From contig NZ_JOFQ01000006.1 of assembly GCF_000718305.1 (NCBI RefSeq), positions 124,001 through 188,000 of the forward strand: 64,000 nucleotides of DNA. Direction: 5' to 3'. The notes under the pieces were generated by a model. The model did not search any database, was not told where the DNA came from, and saw only the letters and a program-made list of their open reading frames with translations. Below, in pieces: positions 10,919 to 20,987 of the stretch. Origin of the DNA: Streptomyces niger (GTDB lineage: Bacteria; Actinomycetota; Actinomycetes; Streptomycetales; Streptomycetaceae). Numbering within the stretch: the stretch's first letter is position 1; each line of letters begins with the position of its first letter. The translations under genes were made by a program, and so were the position numbers.

Positions 10919-11869
10919 CGCTTTCCCCGTCCCCGTGCCGCGTAGACCGCGCACACGATCACTATGGCCTGGGCGATCTGTGTCCACGAGGGGGGCAGAT
11001 CGTGCTTGATGAGGGTGGCGGTGAGCAGCTGGATGAGGACGGCTCCCGCCACCGTGCCGCCGATGTTGACCCGGCCGCCGCTCAGTGGGGTGCCGCCGAC
11101 CACAACGGCGGTGATGGCGGAGAGCTCCATCAGGTTGCCGAGGGAGGTCGGGTCGCTGGCCTGGAGCCGGGCGGTGGCGAGGACGCCGGCCACGGCCGCG
11201 AGCAGTGCGGAGAGGACATACACCACGATCAGCACTCGGCGTACGGGCAGGCCGGCGAGCTGGGCTGCGGGGCGGCTGTCGCCGATGGCGAGGAGCCGGC
11301 GTCCGAAGGTGGTGCGGCGCACCACGAAGGCGATCAGCAGGGCCAGGGCGGCGGCGATCAGGATGAGGTAGGGAATGCCCGCGATGTCGCCGGAGCCCAG
11401 GGAGGCCAGCCCGGGGTTGTGGAGGTCCTTCAGCTGCGGCAGCAGCACCAGGGCGAGGCCCCGGCCGCCGACCATGAGGGCCAGCGTGGCGACGATGGGC
11501 TGCACTCCTACCAACGCGACCAGTGCCCCGTTGGCCAGGCCTGCTCCGGCGGCGAACAGTGCCACCACCAACAGGGCGGGCAGCAGGCCGTAGCCGAGGT
11601 AGAGGGCCGTCACCGAGGCCGCCAGTGCCATCACGGCACCGACCGACAGGTCGACGCCCTCGGTGCCGATGACCAGGGCCATGCCCAGCGCGACGATGAT
11701 GACCGGGGCGACCTGCACGGCCTGGGTGCGGAAGTTCTCGGCGGACAGGAAGTGCGGTGTGATGACGGTGTTGACGACCAGCAGCAGCGCCACGCCCGCG
11801 TAGACGCCGTAGGTCTGCAGCCACTGGAGGAGGCGGGCCTTGTCCAGCGGGGCGGTGTGCAGGGTGGCT

Positions 11870-11877
<8 letters not shown>
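10915..11877 (-). CDS. Sugar ABC transporter permease (YtfT-like)
   Basis: 320 residues, eight to ten predicted membrane helices of the ribose/galactofuranose permease family. It carries LVIGTEGVDLSVGAVMALAA and GDSRPAAQLAGLPVRR in the positions expected for the family. Start ATG 11877 lies inside the end of the ATPase gene (8-bp overlap), and its own stop overlaps the next permease start. It should pair with that permease as a heterodimeric channel in the cytoplasmic membrane. Confidence 0.9.
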
Positions 11878-13429
<1,552 letters not shown>

Positions 13430-13570
13430 CTGTGCCTCCTGACAAGGACGGTGAGGGGTGGCGGGTGGAGCGAGGAGCAGGCGGTGACGGAAGGAGGCGG
13501 CGGGGCGGGCAGGGCCGCGGGCGGCCGGACCCTGCCGGCAGGCCGGTAGGCCTTGCCGATGCCCTGCTCG

Positions 13571-14665
13571 TCAGTACGCCTTGCCGAGGTCCTGCTGGGC
13601 GTTGTCCGGGGTGTAGGCGCTGTCCTGGATGATGATGTCCTGGGGCACCTTCTCCCCCTTGGTGAAGGTGTCCAGCGTCTGGAACGCCAGCGGGCCGAAT
13701 CGCGGGTTGGACTCGATGACACCGCTGATCCAGCCGTCCACGACGCCCTGGACGGCGCTGCGGGTACCGTCGACGGTGACGATCTTGATGTCGCCGGCCT
13801 TCTTGCCCGCGCCCTTGAGCGCGGCCACCGCGCCGAGGCCCATCTCGTCGTTCTCCGCGTAGATGCCCTTGATCCCCGGCTTGGACTGAATGAGCTGCTC
13901 GGTGACCTGCTGGCCCTTCTCGCGGGTGAAGTCGCCGGTCTGCTGGAAGACGACCTTCAGGCCCGGGGCCTTCTTGGCGATGGCCTCCTTGAACCCCTTG
14001 GTGCGCTCGGTGGTGACGTTGTTCCCGGCGGAGCCGAGCAGGATCGCGACCTCTCCCTTGCCGCCGGTCGCCTTGATCATCTGGTCGGCGGCGCGCCGGC
14101 CCTGCTCGACGAAGTCCGAGGCGATGAAGGAGACGTAGTCCTTGCAGGCAGTGGCATTGATCTTGCGGTCGATGGTGATGACCGGCACCTTCTTGGCGGC
14201 GGCGGCCTTCAGCGCCGGGTCCCAGCCGTCGGAGTTGAGCGGCGCGATGACCAGCAGGTCGACGCCCTTGGCCAGCAGGTCCTGGACATCGCTGATCTGC
14301 TTGGAGAACTGCGACTGGGCGTTGGCCGTCAGCAGCTTGACGCCGCGTCGGGAGGCCTCGTCCTTGAGGGACTTCGTCTCGGCGATACGGAAGGGGTTGG
14401 CCTCCTTCTCCGACTGGGAGAAGCCGACCGTCGCCCCCTTCTTCAGGTCCAGCTTCCTGCCGCCGTAGGCCTCGATGGTGCAGCTCTTGCTGCCAGGCTT
14501 CGGCGTGACGACCTTCTGACCGGCCTCGGCGGCCGACGAGGACTTGTCGCTGTCCGAGACGTCGTCCTCCGACTTCGCGCAGCCGGAGGCGGCCAGGACC
14601 ACCGCGGCGGCAACGACCACGAGCGCAGGACGGGCGAGGAGGTGAGGGCGGTGAGTACGTCGCAT
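13571..14665 (-). CDS. Sugar-binding lipoprotein of ABC transporter (YtfQ-like)
   Basis: 364 residues with a lipoprotein signal peptide: RR near the N-terminus, a hydrophobic core and lipobox LAASGC with C29 to be lipidated. The mature part is a type I periplasmic-binding fold. Segments TVGFSQSEKEANPFR, VIAPLNSDGWDPALK, VITIDRKI, QQTGDFTREKGQQV and IVTVDGT resemble E. coli YtfQ, the galactofuranose-binding protein, more than the ribose-binding RbsB. A furanose or pentose is therefore the likely ligand; the GH43 enzyme under the same operator-like sequence points to arabinofuranose. ATG start at 14665. First gene of the transporter operon; its promoter region carries the repeat at 14777-14797. 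Confidence 0.88.
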   Translation of the reverse strand: MRRTHRPHLLARPALVVVAAAVVLAASGCAKSEDDVSDSDKSSSAAEAGQKVVTPKPGSKSCTIEAYGGRKLDLKKGATVGFSQSEKEANPFRIAETKSLKDEASRRGVKLLTANAQSQFSKQISDVQDLLAKGVDLLVIAPLNSDGWDPALKAAAAKKVPVITIDRKINATACKDYVSFIASDFVEQGRRAADQMIKATGGKGEVAILLGSAGNNVTTERTKGFKEAIAKKAPGLKVVFQQTGDFTREKGQQVTEQLIQSKPGIKGIYAENDEMGLGAVAALKGAGKKAGDIKIVTVDGTRSAVQGVVDGWISGVIESNPRFGPLAFQTLDTFTKGEKVPQDIIIQDSAYTPDNAQQDLGKAY

Positions 14666-15021
14666 GAAGACCCCGTTCCGGGTGCTGCTGTGAAGGAATA
14701 GGGGGAGCTGAACGACGAGCGGAAGTGGTGCGTCTCCCCCAGGCGCTGGACGTTGTTCGGTCCGCCGCAAGGGGTTTTTACATCGTTGGAAGGGCGCTGT
14801 AAACCCTTCACGCACGAGATGCGGGCGGAGCAGGGGACGGAAGCGGGGGCGGAGCGGGGAGGTCGAGCCGCCGGGCATCGGCGCGCCGAGCAGGAAGGTG
14901 CGCGCCCTTGACCAGTACGGGAGGCACTGTCGGCACCGCCCCACGCGCGACGTTCCCACTGCGCTGGCCGGACACGGACGTTGACCGGGCCGGCCGAAGG
15001 AGCGCGCGCCGGCGGACGGCC
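14666..15021. other. 356-bp promoter region of the ABC transporter operon
   Basis: No gene is supported here. It must contain the promoter of the binding-protein gene and holds the LacI-type site at 14777-14797. Flanking that site is the imperfect inverted pair GGGTTTTTACA (14772-14782) and TGTAAACCC (14799-14807). Confidence 0.6.
14777..14797. promoter_or_regulatory. LacI-type operator, copy 1 (transporter operon)
   Basis: Sequence begins TTTACATCGTTGGAAG and ends GGCGC. It matches the site at 18111-18131 before the GH43 gene at 19 of 21 positions. TTTACA followed by a central CG is typical of operators of Streptomyces LacI repressors. It lies 112 bases upstream of the binding-protein start, with the repressor gene just beyond. 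Confidence 0.65.
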
Positions 15022-16065
15022 TCAGGAGGGAACACGGATCGTCCCGTCGTTCGCCGCGTGACGCCGTCCCAGCGTGCTCTCCCGCTCCACGATGCGGTGG
15101 CCCGCCCGGATGCGCCGGACCTCGGAGGTGGTACCGCCGAGCCGTGCGAGTACCGACTCCACCGCGAGCCGGCCGATGGCCCCCTTGTCCGGTGACACGG
15201 AGGTGAGCGTCACCGCGCCGAAGCGCCCCTCGACCACGTCGTCGAATCCGACCACCGCGACATCCTCGGGCACGCGTAGCCCCCATTCGTGGAGCACCCG
15301 CATCGCACCCATGGCCATCGGGTCGTTGTAGGCGAACACCGCGTCGGGGCGCCGGCCGCCCGTCAGTATGCCCACCATCGCCGCGGCGCCGTCCCCGTAC
15401 CCCCAGCCGTCGGTGGCGGCCACCAGCCCGTCGTCGACGGAGAGACCGGCGGAGGTCAACTCCGCGCGCCAGCCGCGCAACCGCAACTCGGCGGGCTCGC
15501 TGTTGCCGCGCCGGGCACCGATGAACGCCACCTCCCGGCACCCCAGGGAGATCAGGTGCCGGACGGCGGTACGGGCGGCGGCGACGTTGTCGATGGCGAT
15601 GTGGTCGTACGGCAGGTCGTACTCGCGCTCGCCGAGCAGGACCAGCGGCACGTCCTCCGCGCGGTCGCGCAAGTCGTCGGCCGCCAGCTCGATGGGGCTG
15701 AGGATCAGTCCGTCGATGACCCGCGCCCGGAACGCCTGGCTGACCAGGACTTCCTGCTCGCGGCGGCCGCCGGTGTGGTCCAGCAGCACGATGTGGTCGT
15801 GCTCGGCCGCCGCGTCGATGACCGCGGCGGCGAGTTCGGCGAAGTAGGGGTTGCCGAACTCCGGCAGGGCGAGGGCGATGATGCCCGTACGCCCCTTGCG
15901 GAGGTGCCTGGCAGCGAGGTTGGGCCGGTAGCCGAGCGCGTCGATGGACCGCTGGACGCGTGCCCGCATGGCCGGGGTCACGTGCTGGTAGTCGTTCACC
16001 ACGTTCGAGACGGTCTTGATGGAGACCCCCGCGTGCGCGGCGACGTCCTTGAGGCTGACCCGCAA
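15022..16065 (-). CDS. LacI family repressor of the furanose/pentose transporter locus
   Basis: 347 residues. DNA-binding part: SLKDVAAHAGVSIKTVSNVVND and LGYRPNLAARHLRKGRTG; ligand domain with VAVVGFDDVVEGRFGAVTLTSV. The TTG start at 16065 is supported by GAAGGG six bases upstream and by the normal LacI N-terminus. It resembles the LacI at 5479-6489 in general layout, but the operator-like sites near each differ. Its position upstream of the ABC operon and the shared TTTACA-N-CG sites at 14777, 18111 and (weaker) 16162 make it the natural regulator of transporter, GH43 and itself; this assignment is inference. Confidence 0.93.
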   Translation of the reverse strand: MRVSLKDVAAHAGVSIKTVSNVVNDYQHVTPAMRARVQRSIDALGYRPNLAARHLRKGRTGIIALALPEFGNPYFAELAAAVIDAAAEHDHIVLLDHTGGRREQEVLVSQAFRARVIDGLILSPIELAADDLRDRAEDVPLVLLGEREYDLPYDHIAIDNVAAARTAVRHLISLGCREVAFIGARRGNSEPAELRLRGWRAELTSAGLSVDDGLVAATDGWGYGDGAAAMVGILTGGRRPDAVFAYNDPMAMGAMRVLHEWGLRVPEDVAVVGFDDVVEGRFGAVTLTSVSPDKGAIGRLAVESVLARLGGTTSEVRRIRAGHRIVERESTLGRRHAANDGTIRVPS

Positions 16066-16161
16066 GTCGATCCCTTCTCCAACGGCCCGCCCCCGGTGAC
16101 CGATGCGGACCCCTCACCAACGCCGTTGGCACGTCCGGTCGTTGGGGTTCTCCGGCGCCGC

Positions 16162-16177
16162 TTTACAACGTTATACG
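16162..16177. promoter_or_regulatory. Possible autoregulatory LacI operator
   Basis: TTTACAACGTTATACG is a near-palindrome centred on AACGTT and shares the TTTACA opening with the sites at 14777 and 18111. It lies 97 bases upstream of the lacI start. Confidence 0.45.
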
Positions 16178-16311
16178 ACCCGAGTGTCCCACTGACAAGA
16201 CGCTGCGTCGCACCGGGACCACTCCCGCCCCTGTTCCGCGGAAGGATGAGACCGGCCGCAAGGGAAATACCAGGTGGCTCATCGTGCCCGCCCGGCATTA
16301 GCGTCCACTCC

Positions 16312-16827
16312 ATGACGCACTTCCCCGAGCCCGCCGATACCTTGACCGACCCCCACGAGCTCCTGCTCGGGTATCTCGACTACTACCGCGACGCGCTGCT
16401 ACGGAAGCTCGACGGCATGTCCGAGCGGGACCTGCGCACCAGCAGACTCCCCTCCGGCTGGACCCCGCTCGCCATGCTCAAGCACCTCGCATTCGTGGAA
16501 CGGCGTTGGCTGCGCTGGGGATTCGCCGGCGAACAGGTGGACCCGGTCTGGGGCGAGACCGACCCTGAAACAGGAAGGTGGACCGTCTCGGCGGACGAAT
16601 CGCCGGAAGAGATCAAGAAGCTTTTCCTGGACGAATGCGCGCGCTCCCGCACCATCGCAGCCGGCGCCCGACTCCATGAAACCGCACGAAGCGGCGGCGG
16701 CTTCAATCCACCGGACCACCACCCCACCCTGAGCTGGATTCTGTTTCACCTGCTGCAGGAGTACGCCCGACACGTCGGCCAGCTCGACGTGGTGCGCGAG
16801 CTCGCCGACGGCGCGACCGGTGAGTGA
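16312..16827 (+). CDS. DinB/DUF664 family protein (mycothiol transferase-like fold)
   Basis: 171 residues of a four-helix-bundle DinB-like protein. Family marks are LDYYRDALLRKLDGM, TPLAMLKHLAFVERRWLRW with a putative metal-ligand His, and the C-terminal HHPTLSWILFHLLQEYARHVGQLDVVREL with two more histidines. Relatives are metal-dependent thiol or mycothiol transferases, or of unknown role. The gene looks leaderless: a TAGCGT box (16299-16304) lies seven bases before ATG 16312 and there is no ribosome binding site. It sits between the lacI and GH43 genes, is convergent with GH43, and is probably unrelated to sugar use. Confidence 0.85.
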   Translation: MTHFPEPADTLTDPHELLLGYLDYYRDALLRKLDGMSERDLRTSRLPSGWTPLAMLKHLAFVERRWLRWGFAGEQVDPVWGETDPETGRWTVSADESPEEIKKLFLDECARSRTIAAGARLHETARSGGGFNPPDHHPTLSWILFHLLQEYARHVGQLDVVRELADGATGE

Positions 16828-16835
16828 CGAGGTCA

Positions 16836-17906
16836 CTACTCGAAGAACTTGATGCTCCAGCCGGTGTCCGTGTTCGGGCCGGGGACGTTGGCGCGGCTGT
16901 AGGTGGTGTTGCCCCACCAGGTGAACGTGCCGGTGTACCAGTACCGGTTCTCCCACGAGTACGGCGTCCCCTTCGGCACCGCGTGGAACATGAGGGGGAA
17001 CTTCGGGCCCGCGGGAGGGCTGGTGCCGATGTCACCGTCGAGCAGGACGAAGCTGTGGTGGCCGGGGCCGTTGACGTGCAGCGTCGGGTCCCAGCCGGCC
17101 ATCATGGTGGCGCGGTTGGAGCCGAACAGGCAGCCGTTGGACTTGTACCAGTCCCACACGTAGGTCGGATCGCCACCGGCCCGCAGCCGCAGGTCGGCCA
17201 GGCAGTACTGCTCGCTCCAGCTGCCGTTGGCGGAGTACACGATGTGCAACTGTCCGTTCGGGTCCTTGATGGCCTCGGGCGCCTCGTTGATGAACGGGTT
17301 GCCGACCACCCGCTCCCAGCTCTCCCGCGGCTGCGAGATCACGTACCGCGCGCCGGTCGGGGTGGTGGGACTGCTCATCCGGGCGATGTAGAGGTTCTGC
17401 TCGACGTTGGTGTCACCGGCCCAGCCCGACCAGACGAACCAGCGCTGCCCGTTGAACGTGAACGAGGTGCCGTCAATGGCCCACTTGTCGTCCGGCAGTG
17501 CCAGCTTCGTCTCGGCGGTGTAGCCGCTGTCGGGCGCGGTGGAGCTGATGGCGTACATCCGGTGGGCCGACCCGCGACCGGCGGAGAAGTAGATGTAGTA
17601 GCGGCCACCGTCCCGCACGATCTCCGGAGCCCAGACCTCCCCGAGGTCACGGGTGTCCGACCACACCTGGCGGGCGGGCGCCGAGGCGAGCGCGGCCGTC
17701 GATGCGGCTTGCCGCACGGCGATGCCGCCGCCGGTCGACTGCACCGAGACGTAGGTGCTGTCGACCCGGATCACGCTCGGGTCCGCAGCTCGGAGGCCGG
17801 TCTGCTCCGCGCGGGCGGGCTCGGCGGTCGACACGGTCATGACGGCGGCCAGGGCGCCGGACAGCACCAAGGCAGCGACGCCGGAAAGACAACGAGAAAG
17901 CTTCAT
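16836..17906 (-). CDS. Secreted GH43 glycosidase, alpha-L-arabinofuranosidase-like
   Basis: 356 residues with a Sec signal peptide (MKLSRCLSGVAALVLSGALA to about PARAEQ). GH43 five-bladed propeller marks: general-base Asp D42 in RAADPSVIR, VWAPEIVRDGGRYYIYFSAG, DDKWAIDGTSFTFNG with the middle Asp, and the acid Glu in FINEAPEAIKDPNG. The layout is very like the catalytic part of Streptomyces exo-1,5-alpha-L-arabinofuranosidases of GH43, but the C-terminal CBM42 of the best known member is absent: the protein stops at the end of the propeller. Start ATG 17906, with GGGACGG just upstream. The promoter carries an operator matching that of the ABC transporter, so it probably releases the sugar the transporter imports. 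Confidence 0.88.
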   Translation of the reverse strand: MKLSRCLSGVAALVLSGALAAVMTVSTAEPARAEQTGLRAADPSVIRVDSTYVSVQSTGGGIAVRQAASTAALASAPARQVWSDTRDLGEVWAPEIVRDGGRYYIYFSAGRGSAHRMYAISSTAPDSGYTAETKLALPDDKWAIDGTSFTFNGQRWFVWSGWAGDTNVEQNLYIARMSSPTTPTGARYVISQPRESWERVVGNPFINEAPEAIKDPNGQLHIVYSANGSWSEQYCLADLRLRAGGDPTYVWDWYKSNGCLFGSNRATMMAGWDPTLHVNGPGHHSFVLLDGDIGTSPPAGPKFPLMFHAVPKGTPYSWENRYWYTGTFTWWGNTTYSRANVPGPNTDTGWSIKFFE

Positions 17907-18286
17907 GAATCCGTCCCATGAGTGGCCTCCGCTCCGACGGCGAGCCGGCGGAAGAGCACCGGCACCAGGACGACAACCGGTCGGGGTCGCGTCGGAGGAG
18001 GCTGCGAGGACGACCCTGCCCGTCGGTTCTGTTTTTTCAGTTGTTGCTGTTCCGGTCCTACTGCTTCGGCCGGGCTGCTCTTCTTGCTTCCCTGTCACGT
18101 CCGCGCTCGCTTTACATCGATGGAAGAGCGCGCTCCGACAGCATTGCGACTAGCGCTGAACATGTCAACGAGGCGAAGGCCGGCTGTTCGCCAGGTGCCG
18201 ACACGGCGTCAGTCGGCCGCCGTTGGCGATGCCCAGCGGCCGGCCCGCCCGTATCGTGGGCCCCACCGAGCCCTGGGAGAGCGAAC
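17907..18286. other. 380-bp divergent promoter region
   Basis: Between the GH43 gene and the emfourin-like lipoprotein gene. It contains the operator at 18111-18131. Apart from the two promoters it must hold, nothing else stands out. Confidence 0.55.
18111..18131. promoter_or_regulatory. LacI-type operator, copy 2 (GH43 gene)
   Basis: Sequence begins TTTACATCGATGGAAG and ends AGCGC; it differs from the site at 14777-14797 only at positions 10 and 17. Its centre TTTACATCGATGGAA is closer to a palindrome than copy 1. It lies about 205 bases upstream of the GH43 start. Confidence 0.65.
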
Positions 18287-18724
18287 ATGGCCACGTACAC
18301 CGGGCGGTTGCTCGCCCTCCTCACGATCATCCTGCTGCTGGTGGGGTGCGGACGGTCCGCCGCTTCCGAAGACCACACCGGGCCGAGGACCGACGACGTG
18401 GCACTCTCGATCACCGGCGGCATCGCCGGCGTTCAGCACGGCATCGAGGTGCGCCCCGACGGATCGGTCCGGCTCACCGACCGCAAGGGCAGTCGCGAGG
18501 CCCGTGGCCTGTCGAGTGCCGAGCGCAAGAAGCTGGACTCGCTCCTGGCCGCCGTCGACTTCACCGAGCTGCCTGCCCGCAGCATTTCCGCGGACTCCCG
18601 AGACCGCTTCGAGTACCGGCTGACGTACGACGACCACAGTCTGGTCACCGACGGCAGCACCGACCTCGGCCCGGCCGACGACCTCATTCGGTACCTGGAG
18701 ACGTGCATGCGAACGCGCCGGTAG
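18287..18724 (+). CDS. Lipoprotein with emfourin-like domain
   Basis: 145 residues. A signal peptide ends in the lipobox LLLVGC with C21, so the protein should be anchored outside the membrane. The rest resembles the emfourin (protealysin inhibitor) family: SITGGIAGVQHGIEVRPDGSV, then AERKKLDSLLAAVDFTELPA, then DRFEYRLTYDDHSLVTDGS and a closing helix. Emfourins inhibit M4 metalloproteases; no protease gene is adjacent, so the target would be elsewhere. ATG 18287 has GGGAG about eight bases upstream. Confidence 0.7.
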   Translation: MATYTGRLLALLTIILLLVGCGRSAASEDHTGPRTDDVALSITGGIAGVQHGIEVRPDGSVRLTDRKGSREARGLSSAERKKLDSLLAAVDFTELPARSISADSRDRFEYRLTYDDHSLVTDGSTDLGPADDLIRYLETCMRTRR

Positions 18725-18874
18725 CGACGGCACGACACCGGCCGGTCGAAAGCCGCCGCCGGCCAAGTTGCCGAAACGGCAAGAAAGCTCGAAACGGTGG
18801 CGGGCCCTCCCGCAGGATCGACGGCGAGCCGAAAGCGGCACCAGGTAAGGACACGGTCTTGGAGGAGATGCACT

Positions 18875-19852
18875 GTGCAGCACATCGCGGAGGTCACCCA
18901 CCGGTCGGTCGCCTCACCCGCCGGGCGGATCCACCTCGCGGAGCAGGGCAGCGGGCCGCTGGTACTGCTCGTCCACGGCTTCCCGGAATGCTGGTACTCC
19001 TGGCGCCACCAACTGCCGGCCCTCGCGGCGGCGGGATACCGCGCGGTCGCCATCGATGTGCGGGGCTACGGCCGCTCCTCCAAGCCGGCCGCGACGGAGG
19101 CGTACCGGATGGTGGATCTGGTGGCGGACAACGTCGCGGTGGTGCACGCCCTGGGCGAGGAAACGGCGGTGGTCATCGGCCATGACTGGGGTGCGACCAT
19201 CGCCGCGAACTCCGCGCTGCTCCGCCCCGAGGTCTTCACGGCGGTGGGGCTGCTGAGTGTCCCGTACACCCCGCCCGGCGGGCCCCGCCCCAGCGAGGTC
19301 TTCGCCCAGATGGGTGGGGAGGAGGAGTTCTACGTTTCCTACTTCCAGCAGCCCGGGCGCGCGGAGGCCGAGATCGAACCCGATGTGCGCGGCTGGCTCG
19401 CGGGTTTCTACGCGGCCCTGTCCGCCGACACGATGCCCACCCCCGGCGCCCCCGACCCCCACTTCGTCAGCCCCACCGGGACGCTGCGGGACCGCTTCCC
19501 CACCGGTCGGCCACCCGCCTGGCTCAGCGAACACGACCTCGACGTTTACGCCGGGGAGTTCGAGCGCACCGGACTGACCGGCGCGCTCAACCGCTACCGC
19601 AACATGAACCGCGACTGGGAGGACCTCGCCGCCCACGCCGGCGCTCCCCTGCGCCAGCCGTCCCTGTTCCTCGGCGGCAGCCTGGATGCCTCCACCACAT
19701 GGCTGACCGACGCGATCGACGCCTACCCGGTCACCCTGCCGGGCCTGATCGCCTCCCACATCCTCGACGGCTGCGGCCACTGGATCCAGCAGGAACGCCC
19801 CGCCGAGGTCAACCGCTTCCTGACCGACTGGCTCGCCGCGCTGCCCGCCTGA
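18875..19852 (+). CDS. Alpha/beta hydrolase, epoxide hydrolase-like
   Basis: 325 residues. The oxyanion-hole motif HGFPECWYSW (34-43) and nucleophile Asp D104 in VIGHDWGATIA are those of epoxide hydrolases; the Asp nucleophile distinguishes them from serine esterases. The cap domain follows, and the catalytic His is in LDGCGHWIQQERP. Start is GTG 18875: GGAGGAG lies exactly seven bases upstream; the longer ATG at 18797 lacks a site. It opens epoxides to diols in the cytoplasm; substrate unknown. A strong hairpin follows at 19947-19985. Confidence 0.9.
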   Translation: MQHIAEVTHRSVASPAGRIHLAEQGSGPLVLLVHGFPECWYSWRHQLPALAAAGYRAVAIDVRGYGRSSKPAATEAYRMVDLVADNVAVVHALGEETAVVIGHDWGATIAANSALLRPEVFTAVGLLSVPYTPPGGPRPSEVFAQMGGEEEFYVSYFQQPGRAEAEIEPDVRGWLAGFYAALSADTMPTPGAPDPHFVSPTGTLRDRFPTGRPPAWLSEHDLDVYAGEFERTGLTGALNRYRNMNRDWEDLAAHAGAPLRQPSLFLGGSLDASTTWLTDAIDAYPVTLPGLIASHILDGCGHWIQQERPAEVNRFLTDWLAALPA

Positions 19853-19861
19853 CGGCGCCTC

Positions 19862-19950
19862 CAAGCGACGAAGTCGCAAGACCACGAAGTCGCAAGGCGA
19901 CGAAGCGGCAAAACGACGAAGTGGCGAAGTGGCGAAGTGGCAAAACGGCA
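19862..19950. repeat. Short degenerate tandem repeats (GAAGTSGC type)
   Basis: About seven copies of an 8-15 bp unit around CGAAGTCGCAA or CGAAGTGGC run from the epoxide hydrolase stop up to the terminator. Confidence 0.65.
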
Positions 19951-19985
19951 AGTGAACGGGACCGGTGCGGGCCCGTTCACTTGCC
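19947..19985. terminator. Bidirectional terminator hairpin
   Basis: GGCAAGTGAACGGG (19947-19960) pairs perfectly over 14 bp with CCCGTTCACTTGCC (19972-19985) across an 11-base loop. It lies between convergent genes and can serve both. Confidence 0.85.
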
Positions 19986-20060
19986 GCGGCAGTCAGCCCG
20001 GCCGATGCAGTCGGGCCAGCCGAAGCAGTCAGGACAGTCAGGTCGATCAGCGCGATCAGG

Positions 20061-20534
20061 TCATCCGAACTGGCCGGGCTGGTAGTCGCCCGCCGGCATC
20101 TGCAGCATGACGTTCCCGCGGTTGAAGGCGTTGATGACCGCGATGACACCCACCAGAGCGGCCAGCTGGTCCTCGTCGTAGTGCTTGGCGGCGTTCGCCC
20201 ACACCGCGTCCGGGACACCGCCGGCCGCATCGGCGATGCGGGTGGCCTCCTCCGTCAGTTCCAGCGCGGCGCGCTCGGCCTCGGTGAACACCGTTGCCTC
20301 CCGCCAGGCCGCCACCAGATTCAGGCGTTCCGCGGACTCTCCGGCGTGCACGGCGTCCTTGAAGTGCATGTCGGTGCAGAAGCCGCAGCCGTTGATCTGG
20401 CTTGCGCGCAGCTTGACCAGCTCCTGCGTCGAGGCGGGCAGAGTCGAGTCCGCCAGGGCCTTGCCCGCGGCGATCAGGTGCTTGAAAACCTTGCCCAGGA
20501 CCGGGTTGGTGAAGGGGGACAGACGAGCTTCCAT
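20061..20534 (-). CDS. AhpD-like carboxymuconolactone decarboxylase family protein
   Basis: 157 residues, all-helical AhpD/CMD fold. The redox motif C50-G-F-C53-T-D-M-H57 after INGC is that of alkylhydroperoxidase AhpD-type proteins, which reduce peroxides through the cysteine pair. The C-terminal VIAVINAFNRGNV helix is also typical. ATG 20534 with GGAG seven bases upstream is preferred over the longer start at 20570. It is monocistronic and convergent with the epoxide hydrolase gene. No AhpC gene is adjacent, so the electron partner is unclear. Confidence 0.9.
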   Translation of the reverse strand: MEARLSPFTNPVLGKVFKHLIAAGKALADSTLPASTQELVKLRASQINGCGFCTDMHFKDAVHAGESAERLNLVAAWREATVFTEAERAALELTEEATRIADAAGGVPDAVWANAAKHYDEDQLAALVGVIAVINAFNRGNVMLQMPAGDYQPGQFG

Positions 20535-20987
20535 GATGCGCTCCAAGGCGTCGTTCCTGCGATGACACACCTATGACGGGGCGGACCGGCCCGATGTGAC
20601 ATCACCGCATGTGACCTGCGTCACTCCCTGGATGGCCGCGACAGGTGCCCGCCATGAGGGCCAGGCCCTGCAGGTACGCCCCGGCGCCACCGACCGCCGC
20701 AGGCTCTCCGCGTCCGGGACGAACGGCGCCTCCAGTCCGACAGTCTCGTCACGCTGCGTGTCCGACCGGCTGCGGGAGCCAGGGGTGGGCCAGGGGTGAA
20801 GGGTGGGCGACGGCCCTGTTCGCGGTCGGCGTCACAACGGCTCGTCAGCCGTCCGGACGACTCCCGGCGCCCGCCCTGACCTCGATCATCGAGACTGAGG
20901 CCAGCTGATTCACACCGGGAGCGACCCGCTGCTTCGGACGCTGTCACCGCTCCCTACCCTTTTGCCGAGCACGAACGAAGGAGCACT
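20535..20987. other. 453-bp intergenic region, no feature recognised
   Basis: Between the divergent AhpD-like and hydroxybenzoate-hydroxylase-like genes. It must contain both promoters. No credible frame, strong palindrome or repeat was seen apart from G-rich direct repeats around 20783-20807. Confidence 0.5.

Noticed and set aside
13571..14665. Ribose-specific binding protein RbsB
   Set aside because: The GFSQ and SGDFTR-like segments and the two different permeases fit the YtfQRT-YjfF type better than ribose transport.
15289..16827. 512-residue form of the DinB protein
   Set aside because: The extension runs antisense through lacI; the leaderless ATG at 16312 gives the normal family length.
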